DNA of 64,000 nucleotides from Anoxybacterium sp963668245 (GCA_963668245.2 OY764195.2:1116001-1180000), one strand, 5' to 3'. Positions 32,138 to 40,228 are shown, counted from the stretch's first letter. Notes: generated by a model not told the origin, from the sequence alone. Numbers and translations: made by a program.

Positions 32138-33169
32138 TTATGCTTCTCGAATACGAATACTGATTTCGCCTGTGTTTAACGTTTCTATGCGTCCGTCTGG
32201 ATAAGCTACGACCAGCGCACCATCTTGATTGATATCAATTGCTTTTGCCTCTTTGATATCAGGAGAATCAGGCTGATTGAGTGCCCCTGTTGGAATAATA
32301 CGAATTTCTTTTCCTAGGACAAAAGAGCGTTTTTTGTATTCTTCCATAAAGTTGCGCGATTCTAGGCGATTATTCATCTCCAAAATATGATTGATGATTT
32401 CTCCAATCAACTGATTTCGAACAGGGAACTGGCTACTTTCAAAACCACTGTTTTTCTGAGCAAGTTCTATCAATGAACCAGCGATTTGTGAAAGTTCATC
32501 GGGAAAAGAATTTGCCGGAGTGCTATAGTTGATGCCGATTCCTAGTACAATGGATTCGATGTGGCCGGTTTCCATATCGCTGACAGCTTCTGTCAGGATA
32601 CCGCAGATCTTTTTGTGATTATAGTAAACATCGTTGACCCATTTAATCTGGCAGGAAAGCCCCGTTGTTTTTTCGATTGCATCACACACTGCTACTGCTG
32701 CAGCGGTTGTAATGAGAACCGCCTTTGAAGGATCAAACTTTGGTTTTAAGATGAAACTCATATAGATACCTCCAGTAGCTGGAGAGTGGAAGCTTCGACC
32801 CAATCGACCTTTTCCTTTTGTTTGTTCTTCTGCAATGATGACGGTGCTAGCTTCTGCTCCATCCAAAGCCAGCCGCCTGGCGGCTAAATTGGTAGAATCT
32901 ACAGTTTTCAATACATGAATACATTCCTTTTTCAAATCCGATATAAGATAGGGCATGATTCCTTCCGCAGAAAGTACATCACTTGAAGGCGCAAGACAAT
33001 ACCCTTTGTTGGTGATAGCCTTGATTTGGTAGCCTTCTTTTCTGAGCTCTTGAATGGCTTTCCATACGGCAGTTCTTGAAATTTCAAGTTGAGAGGCCAG
33101 TTCTTCTCCCGATAGAGATTCCCCTTTTTTTGCTTCCAGTGATCTTAATATATTTTCCTTTGTCGACAT
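32138..33169 (-). CDS. birA: Biotin protein ligase and transcriptional repressor
   Basis: A 343-residue bifunctional BirA. The N-terminal winged helix (about 1-65; S-R-T-A-V-W-K-A-I-Q-E-L, then N-K-G-Y-C-L) is the DNA-binding domain. The ligase core has G-K-G-R-L-G-R-S-F (biotinyl-AMP loop), G-G-I-Y-M-S-F and K-W-V-N-D-V-Y; the C-terminal SH3-like domain completes it. Start codons TTG 33175, ATG 33172 and ATG 33169 are clustered; the last best fits AAAGGAAG. It should modify MmdC (57.6 kb) and repress bioY (23 kb). Confidence 0.95.
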   Translation of the reverse strand: MSTKENILRSLEAKKGESLSGEELASQLEISRTAVWKAIQELRKEGYQIKAITNKGYCLAPSSDVLSAEGIMPYLISDLKKECIHVLKTVDSTNLAARRLALDGAEASTVIIAEEQTKGKGRLGRSFHSPATGGIYMSFILKPKFDPSKAVLITTAAAVAVCDAIEKTTGLSCQIKWVNDVYYNHKKICGILTEAVSDMETGHIESIVLGIGINYSTPANSFPDELSQIAGSLIELAQKNSGFESSQFPVRNQLIGEIINHILEMNNRLESRNFMEEYKKRSFVLGKEIRIIPTGALNQPDSPDIKEAKAIDINQDGALVVAYPDGRIETLNTGEISIRIREA

Positions 33170-33197
33170 CATCAACTTCCTTTCTTCTTATAAAGAG

Positions 33198-33227
33198 ATT
33201 ATATGTTGGATATTTGAACCGTGTCAA
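33198..33227 (-). promoter_or_regulatory. birA promoter
   Basis: On the minus strand TTGACA (complement of 33222-33227), 18-bp spacer, TATAAT (complement of 33198-33203). Only a BirA half-site (GTCAAC) is present, with no full dyad. Confidence 0.75.
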
Positions 33228-33270
33228 CAGGATGTTATCGAGAAAAATATGAAAAAATATTGAAAAATCA

Positions 33271-33299
33271 TTGAATTCATAGTTTTCCTACTATATCAT
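33271..33299 (+). promoter_or_regulatory. Predicted promoter of the Rrf2 regulator gene
   Basis: TTGAAT (33271-33276), 17-bp spacer, TATCAT (33294-33299), 30 bp before the start codon. Confidence 0.5.
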
Positions 33300-33328
33300 A
33301 TGGGTATAAATAAAATGGTGGTGATGTA

Positions 33329-33763
33329 ATGAAAATTTCAACAAAAGGTAGATACGCATTGCGTTTGATGCTTGATTTAGCAATCAATTATACAGGAGAA
33401 TATATTTCAATCAAAAGTATTGCATCCAGACAAGACATTTCAGAAAAGTATCTGGAGCAAATTATAACCCAGCTCAACAAGGCTGGCTATGTACGAAGCG
33501 TGAGGGGTGCTCAAGGCGGATATATTCTGGCAAAGCCTCCGGCTGAATATACAGTTGGCATGATTTTAAGGCTGATGGAGGGCAGTTTGGCACCTGTTAG
33601 TTGTGCAGGAGATGAAGAATTTTGCACAAAAGGTGCTCGCTGTGTGACCCAAGAGGTATGGCAAAAAATTCAAGAAGCCGTAGAAAATGTCGTAGATAAT
33701 ATTACGCTAGAAGATTTGGTCGTTAGGTATCAGGAAAAGGCGGAACCTTTTTATATGATTTGA
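33329..33763 (+). CDS. Rrf2-family transcriptional regulator (IscR/CymR-like)
   Basis: A 144-residue regulator. Its winged helix has the family start M-K-I-S-T-K-G-R-Y-A-L-R, the recognition region S-E-K-Y-L-E-Q-I, and the wing S-V-R-G-A-Q-G-G-Y. Three cysteines in the order C-x6-C-x5-C (S-C-A-G-D-E-E-F-C-T-K-G-A-R-C) resemble the iron-sulfur ligands of IscR, which CymR lacks. Position beside metY and a methionine importer favours control of sulfur-amino-acid metabolism or Fe-S status. A palindrome in the metY promoter is a candidate target. Confidence 0.88.
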   Translation: MKISTKGRYALRLMLDLAINYTGEYISIKSIASRQDISEKYLEQIITQLNKAGYVRSVRGAQGGYILAKPPAEYTVGMILRLMEGSLAPVSCAGDEEFCTKGARCVTQEVWQKIQEAVENVVDNITLEDLVVRYQEKAEPFYMI

Positions 33764-33771
33764 TAGAGGTT

Positions 33772-33810
33772 ATCTCTCATGATTCATGAATTCATGGGAG
33801 ATATTTTTTT
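33772..33810 (+). terminator. Terminator after the Rrf2 gene
   Basis: ATCTCTCATGA (33772-33782) pairs with TCATGGGAGAT (33792-33802) with one wobble, followed by a run of T. Confidence 0.85.
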
Positions 33811-33877
33811 CGAGGGAAAAGGTCAGCCTGTTTTGTTGTTATTACAAGCGTAAATTGTAATATTGCAAATAAATAAA

Positions 33878-33892
33878 AATAATTGAATTATT
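33878..33892. promoter_or_regulatory. Candidate operator upstream of metY
   Basis: AATAATT-G-AATTATT, a perfect 7-bp-arm palindrome, ends 3 bp before the metY -35. It is a plausible Rrf2-protein site given the neighbouring regulator; this is inferred. Confidence 0.5.
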
Positions 33893-33895
33893 CGC

Positions 33896-33924
33896 TTGAC
33901 AATTTAAGCATGAAATTGTATGAT
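33896..33924 (+). promoter_or_regulatory. metY promoter
   Basis: TTGACA (33896-33901), 17-bp spacer, TATGAT (33919-33924), 60 bp before the start codon. Confidence 0.78.
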
Positions 33925-33984
33925 TGCTTTAATCAATTCATATTAAATAGATAGGAATACTTATAAATAGAAAGGAAGAGTTCG

Positions 33985-35283
33985 ATGTCAGAAAAAAAAG
34001 AAAGAAAACTAAGATTTGAAACGTTGCAATTGCACGCAGGACAGGAAGAACCAGATTTGGCTACTGGTGCAAGAGCAGTGCCTATATATCAAACAACATC
34101 CTACGTATTTGAAAATAGTGAGCAAGCAGCAGGAAGGTTTGCCTTATCAGAAGGCGGCAATATCTATACGAGAATTATGAATCCAACCACCGATGTGTTT
34201 GAAAAGAGAATGGCAGCATTAGAGGGTGGTGCTGCGGCATTAGCAGTTGCGTCTGGCTCTGCTGCGATTTCATATGCAATTCAAAATATCGCTCATGTAG
34301 GAGATCATATTGTTTCAGCCAAAACAATATATGGCGGAACGTACAATCTGCTGGCGCATACCCTCAAAGATTTTGGTATTGAGACTACCTTTGTAGATCC
34401 ATTAGAGGAAGACGGTTTTGAGAGGGCAATCAAAAAGAATACAAAATTGATATTTGTGGAGAGCCTTGGAAATCCCAATTCAAATGTGATTGATTTGGAA
34501 AAGATTGCCGAAACTGCTCACAAAGCTGGTATCCCTCTTGTTGTTGACAATACGTTTGCTACACCTTATTTACTAAGACCAATTGAGTATGGTGCAGACA
34601 TTGTAGTCCATTCCGCTACAAAGTTTATTGGAGGACATGGTACCTCTATCGGAGGGGTTATTATAGATAGTGGAAATTTTGATTGGAAGGCTTCTGGAAG
34701 ATTTGCTTGTCTCACAGATCCGAGTCCAAGCTATCATGGTGCTTGTTTTACAGAAGTTGCGGGAAATCTTGCTTATATTATAAAAGCGAGGGTAACATTA
34801 TTGAGAGATACGGGTGCTACTCTAAGCCCGTTCCATTCCTTCTTGTTTTTACAAGGACTTGAAACGCTTTCCTTGCGATTGGAGCGGCATGTGGATAACG
34901 CGCTGGAAATTGCTGGATATTTAGTGAATCATCCTATGGTTGAAGCGGTTCATCACCCAGCCCATGGATCTGATTTGGAAAAATCACTCTATCATAAATA
35001 TTTACCAAAGGGTGGCGGTGTAATCTTTACTTTTGAAATCAAAGGCGGAGCAGATCAGGCAAAGAAATTTATTGATGAGCTGCAGATTTTTTCATTACTG
35101 GCAAATGTCGCAGACGTAAAGTCTTTAGTGATTCATCCTGCAAGCACAACCCATTCTCAAATGAGTCAGCAGGAGTTATTGGATGCAGGAATCAAACCAG
35201 GAACTATTCGTCTATCCATTGGAACAGAGCATATTGAAGATTTGATTGAAGATTTGGAACAAGCATTCCAGAAAATATCTTAA
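33985..35283 (+). CDS. metY: O-acetylhomoserine sulfhydrylase (homocysteine synthase)
   Basis: A 432-residue Cys/Met-metabolism PLP enzyme that makes homocysteine from O-acetylhomoserine and sulfide. The PLP lysine is in H-S-A-T-K-F-I-G-G-H-G-T, with V-D-N-T-F-A-T-P and Y-T-R-I-M-N-P-T as further family motifs. Length and the internal insertion (F-A-C-L-T-D-P-S-P) match the MetY subgroup rather than MetB/MetC. ATG 33985 follows AAAGGAAGAG. It is flanked by an Rrf2 regulator and a methionine importer, so the locus handles sulfur amino acids. No SAM riboswitch was found in its leader. Confidence 0.93.
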   Translation: MSEKKERKLRFETLQLHAGQEEPDLATGARAVPIYQTTSYVFENSEQAAGRFALSEGGNIYTRIMNPTTDVFEKRMAALEGGAAALAVASGSAAISYAIQNIAHVGDHIVSAKTIYGGTYNLLAHTLKDFGIETTFVDPLEEDGFERAIKKNTKLIFVESLGNPNSNVIDLEKIAETAHKAGIPLVVDNTFATPYLLRPIEYGADIVVHSATKFIGGHGTSIGGVIIDSGNFDWKASGRFACLTDPSPSYHGACFTEVAGNLAYIIKARVTLLRDTGATLSPFHSFLFLQGLETLSLRLERHVDNALEIAGYLVNHPMVEAVHHPAHGSDLEKSLYHKYLPKGGGVIFTFEIKGGADQAKKFIDELQIFSLLANVADVKSLVIHPASTTHSQMSQQELLDAGIKPGTIRLSIGTEHIEDLIEDLEQAFQKIS

Positions 35284-35383
35284 TTGGATTTTGATTATAT
35301 TTAACATTCATTTGAATCCTATGCCTCGGTTTGGGTTACAAGTGCAATTCCATTTGCACAAGGATGAAGCGTGTTGGAATTTC

Positions 35384-35412
35384 TTGACTTTTTAGTGACC
35401 TGCCATTAAAAT
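35384..35412 (+). promoter_or_regulatory. Promoter of metNIQ
   Basis: TTGACT (35384-35389), 17-bp spacer, TAAAAT (35407-35412). An imperfect dyad TGGAAAACT / AGTTTCCA (35423-35446) lies over the expected start site. A second small inverted repeat (GTGCAA/TTGCAC) lies upstream. Confidence 0.6.
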
Positions 35413-35491
35413 ATATGGTTGTTGGAAAACTGAAATATAGTTTCCATTCAATCTGAGAAATATGGTTCGGAGAGGAGTAAACATAGTTCAA

Positions 35492-36238
35492 ATGATAGAG
35501 ATAAAAAATTTATCTAAATTTTACAATACGGAAAACGGAGAATTTGTAGCTATAAACGATATTAATCTTACCATTGAAAATGGTGATATTTTTGGTATCA
35601 TTGGAATGAGTGGTGCGGGAAAGAGTACCTTGATACGATGTATTAATCTGTTGGAAAAACCAAGTGAAGGCAGTATTTTAATTGATGGACAGGATATTAC
35701 TGCACTGGAGGGCCACAACTTATTGTCATTGCGCAGAAAGATTGGAATGGTATTTCAACGATTCAATCTTTTGATGCAGAGAACCATAAGTGACAATGTG
35801 GCATATCCTCTAGAGGTTGCAGGTATAGAAAAAAAAGAACGGTACGAGAGAGTTCATGAACTTCTTGAAATTGTGGGTTTAAGTTCAAAAGCGGGATCCT
35901 ATCCAGTCCAGCTTTCTGGTGGTCAGCAACAACGTGTTTCCATTGCTAGAGCCCTTGCGAATCATCCCTCCTTGTTGCTTTGTGATGAACCGACTTCAGC
36001 ACTAGATAGTTTGACTACCAATTCTATATTAAAATTGTTAAAAGACATTAACCATAAACTTGGTGTAACCATCGTGATTATCACCCATGAAATAGCTGTA
36101 GTGGAGAAGATTTGCAATAAAGTTGCAATTATTGATCAATCTCGGATTATTGAACAGGGGTATGTCAAGGATGTAATTGCGAATCCTCAACAGGAGATTA
36201 CAAGACAGCTTTTGGAAAGGGGTGAGCTAGGTGAGTGA
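35492..36238 (+). CDS. metN: Methionine ABC transporter ATP-binding protein lacking the NIL domain
   Basis: A 248-residue ABC ATPase. Walker A is G-M-S-G-A-G-K-S-T, signature L-S-G-G-Q-Q-Q-R, Walker B L-L-L-C-D-E-P-T. Typical MetN proteins of about 340 residues carry a C-terminal NIL/ACT domain that binds methionine and inhibits transport; this one stops just after the ATPase domain. ATG 35492 gives the standard M-I-E-I-K-N-L-S-K start, but the best ribosome site (AGAGGAG, 35470-35476) lies 15 nt away, closer to an in-frame ATA; ATG 35462 is the alternative. It overlaps metI by 8 bp. Confidence 0.92.
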   Translation: MIEIKNLSKFYNTENGEFVAINDINLTIENGDIFGIIGMSGAGKSTLIRCINLLEKPSEGSILIDGQDITALEGHNLLSLRRKIGMVFQRFNLLMQRTISDNVAYPLEVAGIEKKERYERVHELLEIVGLSSKAGSYPVQLSGGQQQRVSIARALANHPSLLLCDEPTSALDSLTTNSILKLLKDINHKLGVTIVIITHEIAVVEKICNKVAIIDQSRIIEQGYVKDVIANPQQEITRQLLERGELGE

Positions 36239-36902
36239 TTTTTTATCTGAATACGGCAACTTGTTGCTTGTAAATACGTGGATTACCATATACATTACGA
36301 CGTTGTCAACCTTTTTTGCATACGTGTTTGGAATCCCGGTGGGGGTTTTACTTGTGATTACTCCAGATCACGGAATTTGGCCACATCGGTCTTTAAATGC
36401 AGTTCTTGGCTGGCTTGTCAATGTAGGGCGATCTATACCCTTTATCATATTACTCGTTGCTTTGATTCCATTCACCCGAATGATTGTGGGTACTGCTATT
36501 GGACCGAAGGCAGTTATTTTACCACTAGTAATTGCAGCAACGCCATTTGTGGCAAGAATGGTAGAAGGTTCCTTACAGGAAATTGATGCAGGTGTGATTG
36601 AGGTGGCCCAGTCTACTGGCTCCACCATACGGCAGATTGTCAGCAAAGTAATTTTGCCAGAAAGTCTTCCTTCTATCGTACTGGGTGTATCCCTGACCTT
36701 TATTACTCTTCTTGGCTATGTTGCCATGGCAGGAGCAATTGGTGCAGGTGGGCTAGGAGACGTTGCGATTCGGTACGGTTATTATAAGTATCAAACTGAT
36801 GTGATGATTGCAACCATTGTGATTCTCATTATCCTGGTACAACTGGTACAGCTTCTGGGAAATGGGATTTCAAGGAAGATAGATAAGCGAATTAAACGCT
36901 AA
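36231..36902 (+). CDS. metI: Methionine ABC transporter permease
   Basis: A 223-residue membrane protein of the MetI family with five hydrophobic helices. The ABC coupling region is E-V-A-Q-S-T-G-S-T-I-R-Q-I-V-S-K-V-I-L-P-E-S. The N-terminal S-D-F-L-S-E-Y and V-G-R-S-I-P-F-I motifs are standard. GTG 36231 lies within the end of metN, so translation is coupled. It forms the transmembrane pore with a second copy of itself. Confidence 0.93.
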   Translation: MSDFLSEYGNLLLVNTWITIYITTLSTFFAYVFGIPVGVLLVITPDHGIWPHRSLNAVLGWLVNVGRSIPFIILLVALIPFTRMIVGTAIGPKAVILPLVIAATPFVARMVEGSLQEIDAGVIEVAQSTGSTIRQIVSKVILPESLPSIVLGVSLTFITLLGYVAMAGAIGAGGLGDVAIRYGYYKYQTDVMIATIVILIILVQLVQLLGNGISRKIDKRIKR

Positions 36903-36917
36903 CGAAAGGAAAAAAAT

Positions 36918-37742
36918 ATGAAAAAGAAGATTATGCTGTTATTGGTTCTTTCCCTTGTTGTATTTTCATTTGCAGCTTGCGGAAGTGCTAGCGAAGAAAC
37001 GAGTGATGCAGATCAAGTTGTATTAAAAATTGGTGCTTCATCAGTACCTCACGCTGAAATATTAGCGTTTGTAAAGCCGATGTTGGCTGAAGAGGGCATT
37101 GACCTTCAAATCACTGAGTATACGGATTATGTCATTCCAAATACTGCAGTAGAAAGTCATGAGCTTGATGCAAACTATTTTCAACACATGCCATACCTTG
37201 ATAGCTTTAATGAGAAAAACGGTACGCATCTAATTTCTGCTGTTGCGGTACACTATGAACCGATGGGTATTTATGCAGGAAAGACTGCTTCTCTTGATAA
37301 AATCCAAGATGGTGCAACCATAGCAGTTCCAAATGATCCTACTAATGAAGCAAGAGCTCTTTTACTGCTGGAACAAGAAGGTCTTATTAAGGTGAAAGAA
37401 GGTGCTGGACTTTCTGCCACCCCAAATGATATTGTAGAAAATCCGAATAACATCAAATTCTTTGAAGCGGAGGCGGCAGCAGTAGCTAGATCCATTCAGG
37501 ACGTAGATTTTGCCATTGTCAATGGAAACTATGCGTTGGAGGCTGGATTAAAAGTATCAGATGCTTTGGCAACAGAGAGTGCTGATTCGGAAGCTGCTCA
37601 AACTTTTGCCAATATCGTAGCAGTTTATGATGGCGATCAGCAAAGACCTGAAATCCAGGCTCTTGTAAAAGCGTTGACTTCAGACGAAACAAAACAGTTT
37701 ATGAACGATACCTATCAAGGGGCTGTATTACCAGTATTTTAA
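36918..37742 (+). CDS. metQ: Methionine-binding lipoprotein
   Basis: A 274-residue NlpA-family solute-binding protein. The N-terminus is a lipoprotein signal peptide (K-K-K-I-M-L-L-L-V-L) with lipobox F-A-A-C, Cys near residue 20. The body has I-G-A-S-S-V-P-H-A-E-I-L, P-N-T-A-V-E-S-H-E-L-D-A-N-Y-F-Q-H and the L-x-A-x-x-x-D-P/V-N-G-N-Y loop regions that contact D- or L-methionine. ATG 36918 follows GAAAGGA. It ends the metNIQ operon; a terminator follows. Confidence 0.94.
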   Translation: MKKKIMLLLVLSLVVFSFAACGSASEETSDADQVVLKIGASSVPHAEILAFVKPMLAEEGIDLQITEYTDYVIPNTAVESHELDANYFQHMPYLDSFNEKNGTHLISAVAVHYEPMGIYAGKTASLDKIQDGATIAVPNDPTNEARALLLLEQEGLIKVKEGAGLSATPNDIVENPNNIKFFEAEAAAVARSIQDVDFAIVNGNYALEAGLKVSDALATESADSEAAQTFANIVAVYDGDQQRPEIQALVKALTSDETKQFMNDTYQGAVLPVF

Positions 37743-37756
37743 ATAAGAATTCTAAT

Positions 37757-37790
37757 AAAAAGGCATGTCCATTGGACATGTCTTTTTTTA
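37757..37790 (+). terminator. Terminator of metNIQ
   Basis: AAAGGCATGTCC pairs with GGACATGTCTTT (one G-U pair) around ATT, followed by seven T residues. Confidence 0.85.
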
Positions 37791-37886
37791 GTGCAATTTT
37801 TTGTTTTGCAAAGTTAGTCTGGATTCAGCATCAAGAAAACTATTTTAATGATTATAACCTTTGAAAAACGCAAGAAAAAAATACTC

Positions 37887-37915
37887 TTGACAAAAATATA
37901 ATAGGTCAATATACT
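37887..37915 (+). promoter_or_regulatory. Promoter of the Ntn-amidase cluster
   Basis: TTGACA (37887-37892), 17-bp spacer, TATACT (37910-37915). The 317-bp region 37743-38059 also holds the metQ terminator, the operator below and a leader hairpin, and is otherwise AT-rich. Confidence 0.8.
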
Positions 37916-37925
37916 GAAATAGTAA

Positions 37926-37949
37926 TTTAGTAAATTAGTAAATTACTAA
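37926..37949. promoter_or_regulatory. Operator-like TTAGTAA repeat cluster at the transcription start
   Basis: TTAGTAA occurs at 37927-37933 and 37935-37941 in direct orientation, 8 bp apart, and as TTACTAA at 37943-37949. The last two make a perfect 7-bp-arm palindrome with a central A. The position just after the -10 implies repression by steric block. The binding protein is unknown; MarR-like factors use AT-rich dyads of this kind. Confidence 0.6.
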
Positions 37950-37996
37950 ATTTGAAATAGCCAAGTATTCAATACAAAGGGAATCGTAATATTTGA

Positions 37997-38034
37997 ATCA
38001 AAGCAAATGCAATCATTTGTTCGTATGCTTTGAT
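37997..38034 (+). promoter_or_regulatory. 5'-leader hairpin of the Ntn-amidase cluster
   Basis: ATCAAAGCA (37997-38005) pairs perfectly with TGCTTTGAT (38026-38034), with a small inner AATG/CATT helix. No T run follows, so it is not a terminator; it may affect mRNA stability or ribosome access 26 nt upstream of the start codon. Confidence 0.45.
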
Positions 38035-38059
38035 GTTGTTAAAAAAGGGGATGAAATAA

Positions 38060-39244
38060 ATGTGTACGATTATGGGAAACGGGGAGTTGGTGTTTAAGAA
38101 CTATGATAGTATCTTAAAAACGGGAATGGTTTTTACCAATCAAAGAGGAAAAATTAAGACGGTGTTGGCACATGAAAAAGAAATGCCGGCAAAATGGATT
38201 TCAACTTATGGCAGTGTGACTATGTCGCAGGTTGGAAGAGAATATCCTGCATGTGGTATGAATGAACGAGGGTTAGTGGTTGAACAAGCCACAATGTTTG
38301 ATACCAGATACCCTGATCCAGACGGAAAACCGTGTGTTAGCCCATTGGATTTGATACAGTATTTGCTGGATACATGTCCTGATGTGGAGACGGCATTAGA
38401 AATGATTAGTAGGGTGGAAATTAGGCAAGGCTCTTGGCCCATGCATTATTACCTTTGTGATGAAATGGGGAATCAGGTGATTATTGAGTATCTTGAAGGG
38501 GTTTGTAAAATTGAAAAAATTTCAAGGGGAGATCTTGTATGTTTGACCAATAAGATTTATGAAGAAGGAATGATTGACCTAAAGGGAAACAAAGATCTGA
38601 ATGTTGATTTGATGAAAGGGAACCTGTTGGGATTTGAGCTACATCAATGGAAAGCATACCTTCTAGAGACATTGAAATGGTATGATCGAGAAACAACGGT
38701 ATGGAGCAATATATATGACAGCAAAGCAAGAAAGATTTTCTGTTTTTCAAACTTGAATCAGGAATCCGTTGAAATAGATCTTTCTGATTTGGATTTTTCT
38801 CTAGGGTCTAAAAATCTTGGAATACAATGTGATCATATGGGCTGCGGTTGGTCTTTCGTAAGTGAATCGGATTCTGAGGTCCTTGCATCTAGTTTTTATC
38901 ACAATCAAGAGATAAAAAAGAGAATGGGATTATCCGATGGAGCACAAATGATTCGATTGATTTGCAACCAATTAAAAAAATATGACAAGGATAGCCAGAT
39001 TGTGTTAAGATTTCTGGAAGAAGGAGTTGTGAGACAACTGCCAATGAAAGAAAGATATCGGTTCATGGTGCTAGAATACTTATCGTCGAAGTTTGAGTAC
39101 GGCGTGGATTATTCGGAAGGCCAGGTCAACGAAATAATCGATGAAAATCACTTGTTTGGAGATTATTTTATATTGCGCAGAGAGTTAATTGATCATCAAT
39201 TGCTTGGGCGACTTGAAAATGGTTCGAAATATTGGAGGAAATAG
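38060..39244 (+). CDS. Ntn-hydrolase, choloylglycine-hydrolase / linear-amide C-N hydrolase type
   Basis: A 394-residue protein beginning M-C-T-I-M-G; removal of Met would expose Cys2 as the N-terminal nucleophile, as in penicillin V acylase and bile-salt hydrolases. Following landmarks fit that fold: E-Y-P-A-C-G-M-N-E-R-G-L-V-V-E-Q (the substrate-pocket strand) and D-L-I-Q-Y-L-L-D-T-C. No signal peptide is present, so it acts in the cytoplasm, and the amide substrate is unknown. ATG 38060 follows AAGGGG. It is one base upstream of the DUF6530 gene, under a repressor-like operator. Confidence 0.8.
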   Translation: MCTIMGNGELVFKNYDSILKTGMVFTNQRGKIKTVLAHEKEMPAKWISTYGSVTMSQVGREYPACGMNERGLVVEQATMFDTRYPDPDGKPCVSPLDLIQYLLDTCPDVETALEMISRVEIRQGSWPMHYYLCDEMGNQVIIEYLEGVCKIEKISRGDLVCLTNKIYEEGMIDLKGNKDLNVDLMKGNLLGFELHQWKAYLLETLKWYDRETTVWSNIYDSKARKIFCFSNLNQESVEIDLSDLDFSLGSKNLGIQCDHMGCGWSFVSESDSEVLASSFYHNQEIKKRMGLSDGAQMIRLICNQLKKYDKDSQIVLRFLEEGVVRQLPMKERYRFMVLEYLSSKFEYGVDYSEGQVNEIIDENHLFGDYFILRRELIDHQLLGRLENGSKYWRK

Positions 39245-39245
39245 A

Positions 39246-39728
39246 ATGCTAAAGATACCAACGACACTGAAACATAAACCAGTTATTGTGGGGGAAGAGT
39301 ACGGAAAAATCGACGGAAGATATGCATACAAAACAGATGTGCAGGGACTTTCGCTAGGCTTGGCTCAGTGGAATGATCGAGGGAAGATGGATATTTCGGC
39401 TAAAATTTGGAGATACACAGGGGAAAAATGGTCGAGGCAATCAGAGGAAATGCCCCTTCATCGGGTTTTGGATTTAGCGATTTTTATCTGTGAATCAGAG
39501 AAGTATTTTAGAGATGCATATCGATATGAAAAATTATATGACCCAGAAAATCCAGTAATCAATCGAGTGGGACTGCAAGGGGATGCTATGACTGTAAAGG
39601 TTTGTACTGAAAATGATATGATTGACGAAGATATCAAAACGGTAAGACAGGCACTTTCAGAGGATAGTGAACTCTTGGGTGAACGTTTTGCGGCCCTATC
39701 AAGACTCTTGAAGGAACTCGGATATTGA
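39246..39728 (+). CDS. DUF6530-type conserved protein
   Basis: 160 residues from ATG 39246, 8 nt after GGAGG (39233-39237). It carries conserved-looking blocks: H-K-P-V-I-V-x-x-x-Y-x-K-I-D-G-R-Y-A, L-S-L-G-L-A-Q-W-N-D-R-G-K, W-R-Y-T-G-E-K-W-S-R-Q-S-E-E, H-R-V-L-D-L-A-I-F-I and L-Y-D-P-E-N-P-V-I. I associate this pattern with DUF6530, for which no function is known. No signal peptide or membrane helix. It is separated by one base from the amidase gene and 36 bp from the GIY-YIG gene. Confidence 0.75.
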   Translation: MLKIPTTLKHKPVIVGEEYGKIDGRYAYKTDVQGLSLGLAQWNDRGKMDISAKIWRYTGEKWSRQSEEMPLHRVLDLAIFICESEKYFRDAYRYEKLYDPENPVINRVGLQGDAMTVKVCTENDMIDEDIKTVRQALSEDSELLGERFAALSRLLKELGY

Positions 39729-39764
39729 GAATCGGGGTCTGGGGATAAAAGAAAGTGTGAGATA

Positions 39765-40112
39765 ATGATAGAAAGAGATAAGAAGAAAGAACTTGTAGCT
39801 CAGTATAAGCAAAAGAAAACAAAAGGCGGAGTCTATAAAATAACAAATACTGCCAACGGAAGATATCTGATTAAAGCGGAAGTAGACCTTCAATCTTTTC
39901 AGAATCGTTTTCAGTTTGCTATGAAGATGAATAGCTGTATTCATCCCAAATTGCAAAAGGATTTTAATTCTTTTGGTGCGGAAGTGTTCTCGTTAGAGTT
40001 TTTAGAAGAGGTGACACAGAAAGAAGAAGAAAGTACAATGGGCTTTCGTGACCGTCTAAAAAGACTGGAAAAAGAATGGCTTGAAAAAAATGATGTAACA
40101 TTAAAGTATTAA
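39765..40112 (+). CDS. GIY-YIG-like small protein
   Basis: 115 residues. The N-terminal third has K-G-G-V-Y-K-I-T-N-T-A-N-G-R-Y-L-I, which corresponds to the GIY and YIG strands in degenerate form. The following helix has R-F-Q-F-A-M-K-M-N and then H-P-K-L-Q-K-D-F-N-S-F-G, the usual Y-x-x-x-G region of this small family. A C-terminal charged helix follows. The usual catalytic Arg and Glu of GIY-YIG nucleases cannot be confidently assigned, so nuclease activity is doubtful. ATG 39765 has a weak ribosome site; a strong terminator follows. Confidence 0.68.
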   Translation: MIERDKKKELVAQYKQKKTKGGVYKITNTANGRYLIKAEVDLQSFQNRFQFAMKMNSCIHPKLQKDFNSFGAEVFSLEFLEEVTQKEEESTMGFRDRLKRLEKEWLEKNDVTLKY

Positions 40113-40116
40113 CTTA

Positions 40117-40177
40117 ACTCCCATTTAGATAGTAGGGTAAAAAAATCAAACCAAACTGTCTAGAAGGGAGTTTTTCT
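40117..40177 (+). terminator. Long terminator after the GIY-YIG-like gene
   Basis: AACTCCC (40117-40123) pairs with GGGAGTT (40167-40173), the helix continuing inward as TTTAGATAGT with ACTGTCTAGAA, followed by T residues. Confidence 0.75.
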
Positions 40178-40200
40178 ATGGAATAAATGGTTCATTACCA

Positions 40201-40228
40201 TTGAAATCAGATGATGACATGGTATAAT
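40201..40228 (+). promoter_or_regulatory. Promoter of the GGDEF/HD-GYP gene
   Basis: TTGAAA (40201-40206), 16-bp spacer, TATAAT (40223-40228) with TG one base upstream (extended -10). Confidence 0.65.

Noticed and set aside
33811..35491. SAM riboswitch upstream of metY or metN
   Set aside because: Neither leader shows the S-box conserved sequences; both have ordinary promoters and short dyads instead.
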